Both the position numbers and the translations under genes were made by a program. The notes under the pieces are model-generated. The model did no database searches, was not told where the DNA came from, and saw only the letters and a program-made list of their open reading frames with translations. Shown in pieces: positions 57,297 through 64,000 of a stretch of DNA of 64,000 nucleotides; position 1 is the first letter of the stretch; each line of letters opens with the position of its first letter. The stretch covers positions 1 through 64,000 of the forward strand of contig NZ_FNVO01000020.1 in NCBI RefSeq assembly GCF_900108175.1, written 5' to 3'. This DNA is from Thermomonospora echinospora (GTDB lineage Bacteria; Actinomycetota; Actinomycetes; Streptosporangiales; Streptosporangiaceae).

Positions 57297-57539
57297 TCAG
57301 CGGACCTCGTTGACGTCGAGCAGGTCCACCCGCACGTACCGGCCGCCGGACAGGCCGCCGATCACGGTGCGCAGGGCCTTGGCGGTACGCCCGCTGCGGC
57401 CGATGACCTTGCCGAGGTCCTCGGGGTGCACCCGCACCTCCAGGACCCGGCCGCCCTTGATCCGGCGGGGTCGCACCTGGACGTCGTCCGGGTGCTCGAC
57501 GATCCCGCGGACCAGGTGCTCGAGCGCTTCTTCGAGCAC
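57297..57539 (-). CDS. khpA: KH-domain RNA-binding protein KhpA (UPF0109)
   Basis: 80 residues, a single KH domain with the GxxG loop seen as VIGRSGRTAKAL, a small RNA chaperone-like protein. It starts at GTG 57539, 3 bp after the rpsP stop. The rpsP-khpA-rimM-trmD order is conserved in Gram-positive bacteria. Confidence 0.95.
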   Translation of the reverse strand: MLEEALEHLVRGIVEHPDDVQVRPRRIKGGRVLEVRVHPEDLGKVIGRSGRTAKALRTVIGGLSGGRYVRVDLLDVNEVR

Positions 57540-57542
57540 GCG

Positions 57543-57989
57543 TCAGCCCTCGCTCTTGGCTTCAGCGGCCTCGCCCGAGTCGGCCTTGGCCTTGGGCTCG
57601 GCCTTCTTCTTGGACTTGGGGGTGGTGGCGGCGCCCTCGTCTTCCTTCATGGCCTCCTGGACGGCGGCCTGGTAGAGGGCCTTGCGGTCGGCCTTGGGCT
57701 CGGCGACCTTGAGCGTGCCCTCGGCGCCGGGCTCGCCCTTGAACTTCTGCCAGTCGCCGGTGATCTTGAGGATGTTCAGCACCGGCTCGGTCGGCTGCGC
57801 GCCGACGCCCAGCCAGTACTGCGCCCGCTCGGAGTTCACCTCGATCAGCGAGGGCTCCTCCTTGGGGTGGTACTTGCCGATCTCCTCGATGGCCCGCCCG
57901 TCCCGCTTGGTGCGGGAGTCGGCGACGACGATCCGGTACTGCGGGTTCCGGATCTTCCCCAGACGCTTGAGCTTGATCTTGACTGCCAC
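57543..57989 (-). CDS. rpsP: 30S ribosomal protein S16 with C-terminal extension
   Basis: 148 residues. The S16 core (1-~85: [47 protein letters not shown]) starts at GTG 57989. A Lys/Ala/Glu-rich tail of ~60 residues follows, as is usual in actinomycetes. It is the first gene of rpsP-khpA-rimM-trmD. Confidence 0.96.
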   Translation of the reverse strand: MAVKIKLKRLGKIRNPQYRIVVADSRTKRDGRAIEEIGKYHPKEEPSLIEVNSERAQYWLGVGAQPTEPVLNILKITGDWQKFKGEPGAEGTLKVAEPKADRKALYQAAVQEAMKEDEGAATTPKSKKKAEPKAKADSGEAAEAKSEG

Positions 57990-58383
57990 GGGTGTGGTGT
58001 TCTCCAGATTCCAGATGGCTGAGCGGGCCCGCATCCAGGTGGGGACACCGTTGCCGGCCGCTCGATGGACTCCGGGCCGCCAGGACGAGAGAGGGCGCCT
58101 GCCGATACCGGGTTTCCAGCCTGCCATTGTGCCAGACGATGACCGTGGAGACGCAATCGATCAACGACGAGCCGTCACGCCGGGTGGCCGGCGCGGCCGG
58201 CCGGCACGCTCGCGTCCGCGAGTCCCCGCGGACGCACCGGACGACGTGCCGGGACCGTGCCGGAAGACCCGACCGGCCCGGCGGGGGCACCCCTCATCAA
58301 GCTCACCGAACGGCGCCGGAGTCCGGGACGGCGGGTGCTCCGGCCGTGCCGTTCGGCGGGGTCGCCGGACGGCACGGCGCGGA
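57990..58383 (-). promoter_or_regulatory. ffh-rpsP intergenic region with rpsP promoter
   Basis: 394 bp without a gene between ffh and rpsP. A candidate -10, CACAAT (58126-58131 on the minus strand, in TGGCACAATGG), lies about 137 nt before rpsP, with a poor -35 (TTGCGT) upstream. Nothing else was recognised. The leader is long enough to be structured. Confidence 0.4.
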
Positions 58384-59955
58384 TCACTTCTTCTTGCGGG
58401 TCTGCAGCTTGCCGAGGTCGGGCATCTGGAAGCCCGGCGGGAGCTGGCCGGGCAGGCCGCCCGGCAGACCGCCGCCCAGGCCCGGCGGCAGGCCCTGGGG
58501 CAGCGCGTCCGGCGTGGGCTGCCCGTCGCCGGCGCCCTTGGCCGCGGCGGCGCGCTTGCGGGGGTCGCCGCTGCGCTGCTTGCCCTTCTTGGTCTTGGCG
58601 TTCTTGCCCTTGGCGGCCTTGCGGCGGCCGCCGGGCATGCCGGGCAGGCCCATGCCGCCGGCCATCTGCCGCATCATCTTCTGGGCTTCGAAGAACCGGG
58701 TGACCAGGCTGCCGACCTCGCCGACCGTGGTGCCTGAGCCGGCCGCGATCCGGGCCCGCCGGGAGCCGTTGATGGCCTTGGGGTTGGCGCGCTCGTAGGG
58801 CGTCATCGAGCGGATGATGGCGGCGACCCGGTCCAGGTCCTTGTCGTCGATCTGGCTGACCTGGTCGCGCACCTGGCCCATGCCGGGCAGCATGCCCAGC
58901 AGGTTGCCGATCGGCCCGAGCTTGCGGATCATCATCATCTGCTCGAGGAAGTCCTCGAGGGTGAAGTCCTCGCCCGAGGCGAACTTGGTGGTCATCTTGG
59001 CGGCCTGCTCGGCGTCGAACGCCTTCTCCGCCTGCTCGATCAGGGTGAGGATGTCACCCATGTCGAGGATCCGGCCGGCCATCCGGTCGGGATGGAAGAG
59101 GTCGAAGTCCTCCAGCTTCTCGCCGGTGGAGGCGAACATGATCGGCCGGCCGGTGATGTGCCGCACCGACAGCGCCGCGCCGCCGCGGGCGTCGCCGTCC
59201 AGCTTGGTCAGCGCCACCCCGTCGAAGCCGACCCCGTCCATGAACGCCTGGGCGGTGTTGACCGCGTCCTGGCCGACCATGGCGTCGACCACGAACAGGA
59301 TCTCGTCCGGGGAGACCGCGTCGCGGATGTCGACGGCCTGCTGCATCATCTCGGCGTCCACGCCGAGCCGGCCGGCGGTGTCGATGATGACCACGTCGTG
59401 CTGGGCGTGCCGGGCCTGCTCGATCGAGCGGCGGGCCACGGCGACCGGGTCGCCGACGCCGCTGCCCGGCTCGGGGGCGAACACCGGCACCCCGGCCCGC
59501 TCCCCCACCACCTGCAACTGCTGGACGGCGTTGGGCCGCTGCAGGTCGGCGGCCACCAGCAGCGGGGTGTGCCCCTCGCCCTTGAGCCAGCGGGCCAGCT
59601 TGCCGGCCAGGGTGGTCTTACCGGCGCCCTGCAGACCGGCCAGCATGACCACGGTCGGCGGGGTCTTGGCGAACCGGATCCGCCGGGTCTCGCCGCCGAG
59701 GATCTCGATGAGCTCCTCGTTGACGATCTTGACGACCTGCTGGGCCGGATTCAGCGCCTGGGAGACCTCGGCGCCGGTGGCGCGCTCCTTGACGTGCGCG
59801 ATGAAGTCCTTGACGACGGGCAGCGCCACGTCCGCCTCCAGCAGCGCGATCCGTATCTCGCGCGCGGTGGCGTTGATGTCCGCTTCCGACAGCCTGCCCT
59901 TGCTGCGCAGCGAGGAGAAGACCGACGTCAGCCGGTCGGAGAGCGTCTCGAACAC
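58384..59955 (-). CDS. ffh: signal recognition particle protein Ffh (SRP54)
   Basis: 523 residues. The N domain, GTPase G domain (LAGLQGAGKTTLAGKLA, DTAGRLGVD, TKLDGDARGG) and the Met-rich M domain (about 310-440) that binds signal sequences and 4.5S RNA are all present. A Lys/Gly/Pro-rich tail of ~80 residues follows. The start is GTG 59955. It targets membrane proteins to the translocon with FtsY, which is outside the window. Confidence 0.97.
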   Translation of the reverse strand: MFETLSDRLTSVFSSLRSKGRLSEADINATAREIRIALLEADVALPVVKDFIAHVKERATGAEVSQALNPAQQVVKIVNEELIEILGGETRRIRFAKTPPTVVMLAGLQGAGKTTLAGKLARWLKGEGHTPLLVAADLQRPNAVQQLQVVGERAGVPVFAPEPGSGVGDPVAVARRSIEQARHAQHDVVIIDTAGRLGVDAEMMQQAVDIRDAVSPDEILFVVDAMVGQDAVNTAQAFMDGVGFDGVALTKLDGDARGGAALSVRHITGRPIMFASTGEKLEDFDLFHPDRMAGRILDMGDILTLIEQAEKAFDAEQAAKMTTKFASGEDFTLEDFLEQMMMIRKLGPIGNLLGMLPGMGQVRDQVSQIDDKDLDRVAAIIRSMTPYERANPKAINGSRRARIAAGSGTTVGEVGSLVTRFFEAQKMMRQMAGGMGLPGMPGGRRKAAKGKNAKTKKGKQRSGDPRKRAAAAKGAGDGQPTPDALPQGLPPGLGGGLPGGLPGQLPPGFQMPDLGKLQTRKKK

Positions 59956-60101
59956 GTGTGCGACCCGTCCTAGAAGACTTGAAGGGAATCTACTTCAGGG
60001 TATCGAGGAATCCGGGGGACACCGTCCTGTATACGAAGTGCGCGCCGCCCCTCCACACCGGCGGTCGCAGGCAGTCTGGCCCAGCCCGTACCGTCGGGCT
60101 T

Positions 60102-61115
60102 ATGACCAGGTATGGCCCCATGTTCGGCCCTGACTTCACCTTCCTCGGCGTGGACCGCTGCGACCTTACCGACCCGGAGTCGTTCGCCGACGCCGACATC
60201 GTCATCCTCGGCGCGCCCTTCGACGGCGGCACCTCGGCCCGCTCCGGCGCGCGGTTCGGCCCCAAGGCGCTGCGCGAGGCGTGCTACCTGCCCCACGACG
60301 GGTCCCGGCCCAGCCTGGCCCTGCGGGTGGACGGGCTGAAGGACCTGCGGGTGTACGACGCCGGCGACGTGGAGTGCTACTCGGGGGACGTGGAGACCAG
60401 CATCGCCAACATCGAGGAGGCCGTGCACACGATCGCCTCGTCCGGTGCGATCCCGCTGGTGCTGGGCGGCGACCACACGCTGGCGCTGCCGGACGCCCGG
60501 GGGGTGGCCCGCCACCACGGCTTCGGGCAGGTGTCGATGCTGCACTTCGACGCGCACGCCGACACTGGGAACATCGAGTTCGGGCACCTGTACGGGCATG
60601 GCCAGCCGATGCGGCGGCTGATCGAGTCGGGGGCGATCCGCGGCGACCGGTTCCTGCAGATCGGGCTGCGCGGCTACTGGCCGGAGCCGGAGACGCTGAG
60701 CTGGATGGCCCAGCAGCGGATGCGCTCGTACGAGATGACCGAGATCGTCAGCCGCGGCCTGGAGACCTGCCTGTCGGAGGCGTTCGCCATCGCGCTGGAC
60801 GAGTGCGAGGGGGTGTTCCTGTCGGTGGACATCGACGTGTGCGACCCGGGCCACGCCCCCGGCACCGGCACCCCGGAGCCGGGCGGGCTGTCGGCCCGGC
60901 AACTGCTCGACTCGGTCCGGCGGATCTGCTACGAGCTGCCGGTGGTGGGCATGGAGATCGTCGAGGTGGCGCCGCCCTACGACCACGCCGACATCACCGC
61001 CTACCTCGGCAACCGGGTGGTGCTGGAGGCGCTGTCGGGCATGGCCCGCCGCCGCCACGACGCCGAGCACGGCACCACCTGGGACCCCACCCGCCCCCTG
61101 CTCGACGGCCGCTGA
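60102..61115 (+). CDS. speB: agmatinase (ureohydrolase family)
   Basis: 337 residues of the arginase/agmatinase family. The manganese motifs GGDHTLALP, FDAHADT and SVDIDVCDPGHAPGTG are complete. It most likely hydrolyses agmatine to putrescine and urea; guanidino-acid hydrolase activities are alternatives. ATG 60102 lies 7 bp past a possible -10 (TACCGT), so the mRNA may be leaderless. It is divergent from ffh. Its product would feed the putrescine-oxidising enzymes encoded at 28.4-35.5 kb. Confidence 0.88.
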   Translation: MTRYGPMFGPDFTFLGVDRCDLTDPESFADADIVILGAPFDGGTSARSGARFGPKALREACYLPHDGSRPSLALRVDGLKDLRVYDAGDVECYSGDVETSIANIEEAVHTIASSGAIPLVLGGDHTLALPDARGVARHHGFGQVSMLHFDAHADTGNIEFGHLYGHGQPMRRLIESGAIRGDRFLQIGLRGYWPEPETLSWMAQQRMRSYEMTEIVSRGLETCLSEAFAIALDECEGVFLSVDIDVCDPGHAPGTGTPEPGGLSARQLLDSVRRICYELPVVGMEIVEVAPPYDHADITAYLGNRVVLEALSGMARRRHDAEHGTTWDPTRPLLDGR

Positions 61116-61138
61116 CCCGTCCGTCCGCCACGGAACGC

Positions 61139-61245
61139 GTGCTCCAGACAGGCGCATGCTCTGGCCGGAACGCATGCTTCAGACGGAAGGCGTGCTCCAG
61201 ACGGAAGGCATGCTCCAGACGGAAGGCGTGCTCTGGCCGTTGGCC
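61139..61245. repeat. 18-bp tandem repeats, six units
   Basis: Six successive 17-18-bp units of RTGCTCCAGACGGAAGGC type (variants RTGCTCTGGCCG...). They lie in the gap between the convergent agmatinase and glnD genes. Units 4 and 5 are identical apart from the first base. They encode a 6-residue repeat in the reverse frame, but no real gene is there. Confidence 0.9.
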
Positions 61246-61312
61246 TGCGGGTGACGGCGATCGCCAGGAGCCGGGGGGCCAGGGCGGCCGGCGCCGCCCG
61301 GCGGGGAGGGAT

Positions 61313-63775
61313 TTAGCGGAGGGCGGCCAGGATTTTCTCGCGCAGGGACGACAGGGCGGCGGGGGTCTCCAGGGGGCGGCCCTCGCCGTCCACCACGTAG
61401 AAGACATCGACCGCCTCGGCGCCGAGCGTGTCCACCCTGGCGCCCACAACCTGCAGGCCGCAGGCGCCGATGGCCTGGCCGATCCGCCACAGCAGGCCAG
61501 GCCGGTCGTGCGCGCGGACCTCGACCACCGTGGCGGTGCTGGAGGCGTCGTCGACGATCGTGACCCGGGGCGGCGGCACCGGGACGCCGGGCCGCCTACG
61601 CACCGCGGCGGCGCGCTGCTCCAGCCGGGCCGCCACGTCCAGCCGCCCGGCGAGCATCCGGCGCAGGTCGGCCTCTAGGGCGGCGGGCTCGGGCGGGGTG
61701 CCGTACTCGGGGACGGCGACGAAGTCCAGCACGGCGGTGCCCACGTCGGCGGCCGAGAACACCCGGGCGGTCCGCACCACCAGCCGGTGCAGGGCCAGCA
61801 CCCCGGCCGCCCGCCACAGCAGGCCGGGCCGGTCCCGTACCGCGACGGTGACCCGGGAGCCGACGACCCGGACGGACGCCCCGTCGTGGCGGGCCAGCGC
61901 CAGGTCCCCGGGGGCCGGGTGCAGGTCCTCGCGCGGGGGCGTGGTGCCGGTCAGCCGGGCGTCCACCCGCCGCACCAGCTCCTCGACCAGCCGGGCCTTC
62001 CAGGCGCCCCAGGCGGCGGGCCCGGTGGCCTGCGCGTCGGCGACCGCCAGCGCCGCCAGGATCTCCAGCACCTCCCGGCCCCGGCCGGGCACGGCGCACA
62101 CGCCGTCCAGGACGGTCTGCACGGTCACCGGGTCGTCCAGGTCGCGCCGGGTGGCGGTGTCCGGCAGTAGCAGGTGGTGGCGGACGACCGTCTCCAGCAC
62201 GTCGGCGTCGCCGTCGGCGAAGCCCATCCGGACGGCCATCTCGCGGGCCAGCACGGCGCCGGTACGGGAGTGGTCGCCGGGCAGCCCCTTGCCGATGTCG
62301 TGCAGCAGCGCCCCCACGAGCAGCAGGTCAGGGCGGGCGACGTCGCGGGTCATCGCGGCGGCCCCGGCGGCGGCCTCCACCAGGTGCCGGTCCACGGTGA
62401 ACCGGTGGACGGGATTGCGCTGGGGCCGGTTGCGCACCCGCTCCCATTCGGGCAGCGCCCGGACGATCAGCCCGGCCTGGTCGAGGGCCTCCCACACGGT
62501 GATCGCCGGGGCCCCGGCGCCCAGCAGCGACACCAGAGCGTCCCGGGCCTCGGCGGGCCACGGCACCGGCAGCGGCGGGACCTTGTCGGCCAGCCGTTCC
62601 ACAGTGGCGGGGGCCAGCGGCAGCCCGGCCTGGGCGGCGGCGGACGCCACCCGCAGCGGCAGCACCGGGTCGGTCAGGTCGGCGCCGCGGGCGAGTACGA
62701 CCTCCCCGTCGTGCTCGACGGCCCCGTCGCCCACCGGCCGCCGTTCGATCCGGACGGCGCCCGCCGCGCGGACGCTGCGGCTCCGGTCGGCGCAGTAGCG
62801 GTCGACGTGCCGCCAAAGGTGGTCGGCGGCGTAGGTGACGGTACGGGCGGCCTCGACGATCGCGCGGAGCAGGGCGGTGCCGTCGGCCAGGCCCAGGGCC
62901 CGCGCCACGGCCTCGTGCTCCTGCAGGACGAGGCGGTCGGTGGCCCGTCCGGTCGTCTCGTGCAGTGCATGCCGGACGTCCAGCAGCAGGTCATGGGCGG
63001 CGCGCACCCGCTCGCCGGGGCCCGGCGCCGCCCAGGTGGCGGCCGCCGCCTGCATGACGTGGACATCGCGCAGCCCTCCCCTGGCCTCCTTGAGGTCGGG
63101 TTCGAGCAGAAACGCCAGCTCCCCTTGGTCGGCCCAGCGCCTCCGGGTCAGCTCGGCCAGCTCGGCCAGCCGCCGCCGGGCCTGCAGCCGCCAGTCGGCC
63201 AGCACCGCCGTGCGCAGCTGGTCGGCCAGCTCCTGGTCACCGGCCAGCCGGCGGGCGCCGAGCAGGCCCATGGCGGCCTTCAGGTCCGATCCGGCGACCT
63301 GCCTGGCCTCTTCGAGGGTGCGCACCGAGTGGTCCAGGCGCAGCCCGCGGTCCCAGATCGGGTACCACAGCCGGTCGGCGATCTCGGCGATGTCCGGCCG
63401 CCCGCGATGCACCAGCACCAGATCGAGGTCGCCGCCGGGGGTCAGCTCCCCGCGGCCGTGGCTGCCCACCGTGACCAGCGCGACCTCGTCCCCGGCCCCG
63501 GTCTCCGCCAGCAGTTCGGCCAGCCAGCGGTCGAGCTCGGCTCCCCGCCGCGCCCGCGCCGCCGCCAGCTCCGCACGCGCCCCGTCCGGCCCGCCGCCCC
63601 TGGCGTCCCCTCCGCCCCCCGCACCGTCCCGCCCAACGGCCGCAGCCGGCTCCTCAGCGGCCGGCCGGCCGGCCCCGCCGGTGGTCGCGGGCTGCGCTCC
63701 GGGGCCGTTCGCCGGTTCGGTGGGGGCGTCGATGTCCGTGTCCGTGCCCGTCTGCATGCCCGTCTCCGTGCTCAC
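61313..63775 (-). CDS. glnD: [protein-PII] uridylyltransferase
   Basis: 820 residues. GlnD modifies and demodifies PII in response to glutamine; in actinomycetes PII may be adenylylated instead. Domains: Ala/Gly-rich N terminus (1-~75), nucleotidyltransferase with GSHGRGELTPGGDLDLVLV (G-S...D-x-D), helical linker, HD domain with LLHDIGKG (about 495), and two C-terminal ACT domains (about 640-705 and 745-815: VAVRDRPGLLWR, VRAHDRPGLLWR). The start is GTG 63775. It lies downstream of glnB, the usual amtB-glnB-glnD arrangement. Confidence 0.95.
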   Translation of the reverse strand: MSTETGMQTGTDTDIDAPTEPANGPGAQPATTGGAGRPAAEEPAAAVGRDGAGGGGDARGGGPDGARAELAAARARRGAELDRWLAELLAETGAGDEVALVTVGSHGRGELTPGGDLDLVLVHRGRPDIAEIADRLWYPIWDRGLRLDHSVRTLEEARQVAGSDLKAAMGLLGARRLAGDQELADQLRTAVLADWRLQARRRLAELAELTRRRWADQGELAFLLEPDLKEARGGLRDVHVMQAAAATWAAPGPGERVRAAHDLLLDVRHALHETTGRATDRLVLQEHEAVARALGLADGTALLRAIVEAARTVTYAADHLWRHVDRYCADRSRSVRAAGAVRIERRPVGDGAVEHDGEVVLARGADLTDPVLPLRVASAAAQAGLPLAPATVERLADKVPPLPVPWPAEARDALVSLLGAGAPAITVWEALDQAGLIVRALPEWERVRNRPQRNPVHRFTVDRHLVEAAAGAAAMTRDVARPDLLLVGALLHDIGKGLPGDHSRTGAVLAREMAVRMGFADGDADVLETVVRHHLLLPDTATRRDLDDPVTVQTVLDGVCAVPGRGREVLEILAALAVADAQATGPAAWGAWKARLVEELVRRVDARLTGTTPPREDLHPAPGDLALARHDGASVRVVGSRVTVAVRDRPGLLWRAAGVLALHRLVVRTARVFSAADVGTAVLDFVAVPEYGTPPEPAALEADLRRMLAGRLDVAARLEQRAAAVRRRPGVPVPPPRVTIVDDASSTATVVEVRAHDRPGLLWRIGQAIGACGLQVVGARVDTLGAEAVDVFYVVDGEGRPLETPAALSSLREKILAALR

Positions 63776-63828
63776 CGGCCGCTCCGCTCGCCGTCTCCGT
63801 CAAAGGTCGCCGTCTCCGCCAAAGGCGG

Positions 63829-63871
63829 AAGGGCGTCCCGTACCGCGGGCATCGCGGTTCGGGACGCCCTT
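63829..63871 (-). terminator. long hairpin between glnB and glnD
   Basis: AAGGGCGTCCCG and CGGGACGCCCTT form a 12-bp stem, extended after a T-T mismatch by ACCGCG/CGCGGT, with a 5-nt loop. It lies 48 bp beyond the glnB stop and 54 bp before the glnD start. It could terminate most glnB transcripts and so lower glnD expression relative to glnB. There is no T-tract. Confidence 0.7.
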
Positions 63872-63918
63872 CCTCGTCTCGCGTCCTGAGCGATCGCTCC
63901 CCCGATCCGAGGCCCCGG

Positions 63919-64000
63919 TTACAGGGCCTCGGCGCCGGTCTCCCCGGTGCGGACCCGCACGACCGTCTCGACCGGCACGGCCCAGACCTTGCCGTCACCG
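63919..64000 (-). CDS. glnB: nitrogen regulatory protein PII, 3' end (partial)
   Basis: The last 26 codons of a PII protein enter from the right edge. They read GDGKVWAVPVETVVRVRTGE and then TGAEAL before TAA, the C-terminal strand of GlnB/GlnK. It is the signal-transduction partner of the GlnD encoded next. Most of the gene, including the modified Tyr, lies outside the window. Confidence 0.93.
   Translation of the reverse strand, partial: GDGKVWAVPVETVVRVRTGETGAEAL

Noticed and set aside
61139-61245. Possible CRISPR array
   Set aside because: The units are contiguous 18-bp repeats without unique spacers and there are no cas genes in the window.

Overview
The window is chromosomal DNA from a high-GC actinomycete. 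It opens on the 5' end of a 16S rRNA gene (minus strand) whose sequence and actinobacterial boxA leader fit the Streptosporangiales/Thermomonosporaceae (Actinomadura- or Thermomonospora-like). That placement is inferred from sequence reading and gene order, not from a database search. GTG starts, ATGA/GTGA stop-start overlaps, Tat lipoproteins and apparently leaderless promoters all fit this group.

Layout. 1-1079: start of an rRNA operon with its leader and at least two promoters. 1080-3293: an alpha/beta hydrolase, a decayed second copy of it, and an MBL-fold hydrolase. 3294-5020: degenerate tandem repeats and two identical tRNA-Ala(GGC) genes inside a duplicated ~210-bp block, with a small secreted protein between them. 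5100-16399: the conserved block rne-rplU-rpmA-obg-proB-proA-(M48 protease)-nadD-rsfS-phosphatase. 16638-21527: the DUF2344 partner of a radical SAM protein that is itself not next to it, a glycosyltransferase remnant, a WYL protein without a DNA-binding domain, and three poorly known genes. 21677-27474: a tight five-gene operon (Rossmann flavoprotein-like protein, 4-TM protein, zinc-ribbon/FHA protein, Kef-type antiporter with a cytosolic tail, soluble Ser/Thr kinase). This is the best candidate for an undescribed system. 27729-36309: DinB protein, then a polyamine operon (PotADBC, FAD amine oxidase, aldehyde dehydrogenase) divergent from an Lrp-type regulator. 36332-42741: HIT protein, a small ABC exporter, DUF1963, a DivIVA-motif protein, RlmN and a SUFU-domain protein. 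42796-47048: rpsB-tsf-pyrH-frr-cdsA. 47356-52655: M23 peptidase, yraN, comM, dprA, separated by two degenerate zones. 52875-59955: ffh-rpsP-khpA-rimM-trmD-rplS-lepB-rnhB-DUF2469. 60102-64000: agmatinase, glnD, and the 3' end of glnB.

How the genes work together. Most of the window is translation and protein-export housekeeping: ribosomal proteins L19, L21, L27, S2 and S16, EF-Ts, RRF, ribosome maturation factors, SRP, and signal peptidase. Nitrogen and amine metabolism forms a second theme: proline synthesis by ProB/ProA, PII signalling by GlnD/GlnB, agmatine hydrolysis to putrescine, and polyamine import and oxidation under a likely Lrp regulator. Several zones (2.0-2.4, 3.3-5.0, 17.5-18.4, 37.7, 47.9-48.8 and 50.8-51.5 kb) carry decayed genes and diverged repeats and probably mark past rearrangements. 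One such rearrangement appears to be an inversion of yraN-comM-dprA. No CRISPR array, complete insertion sequence or prophage was seen.
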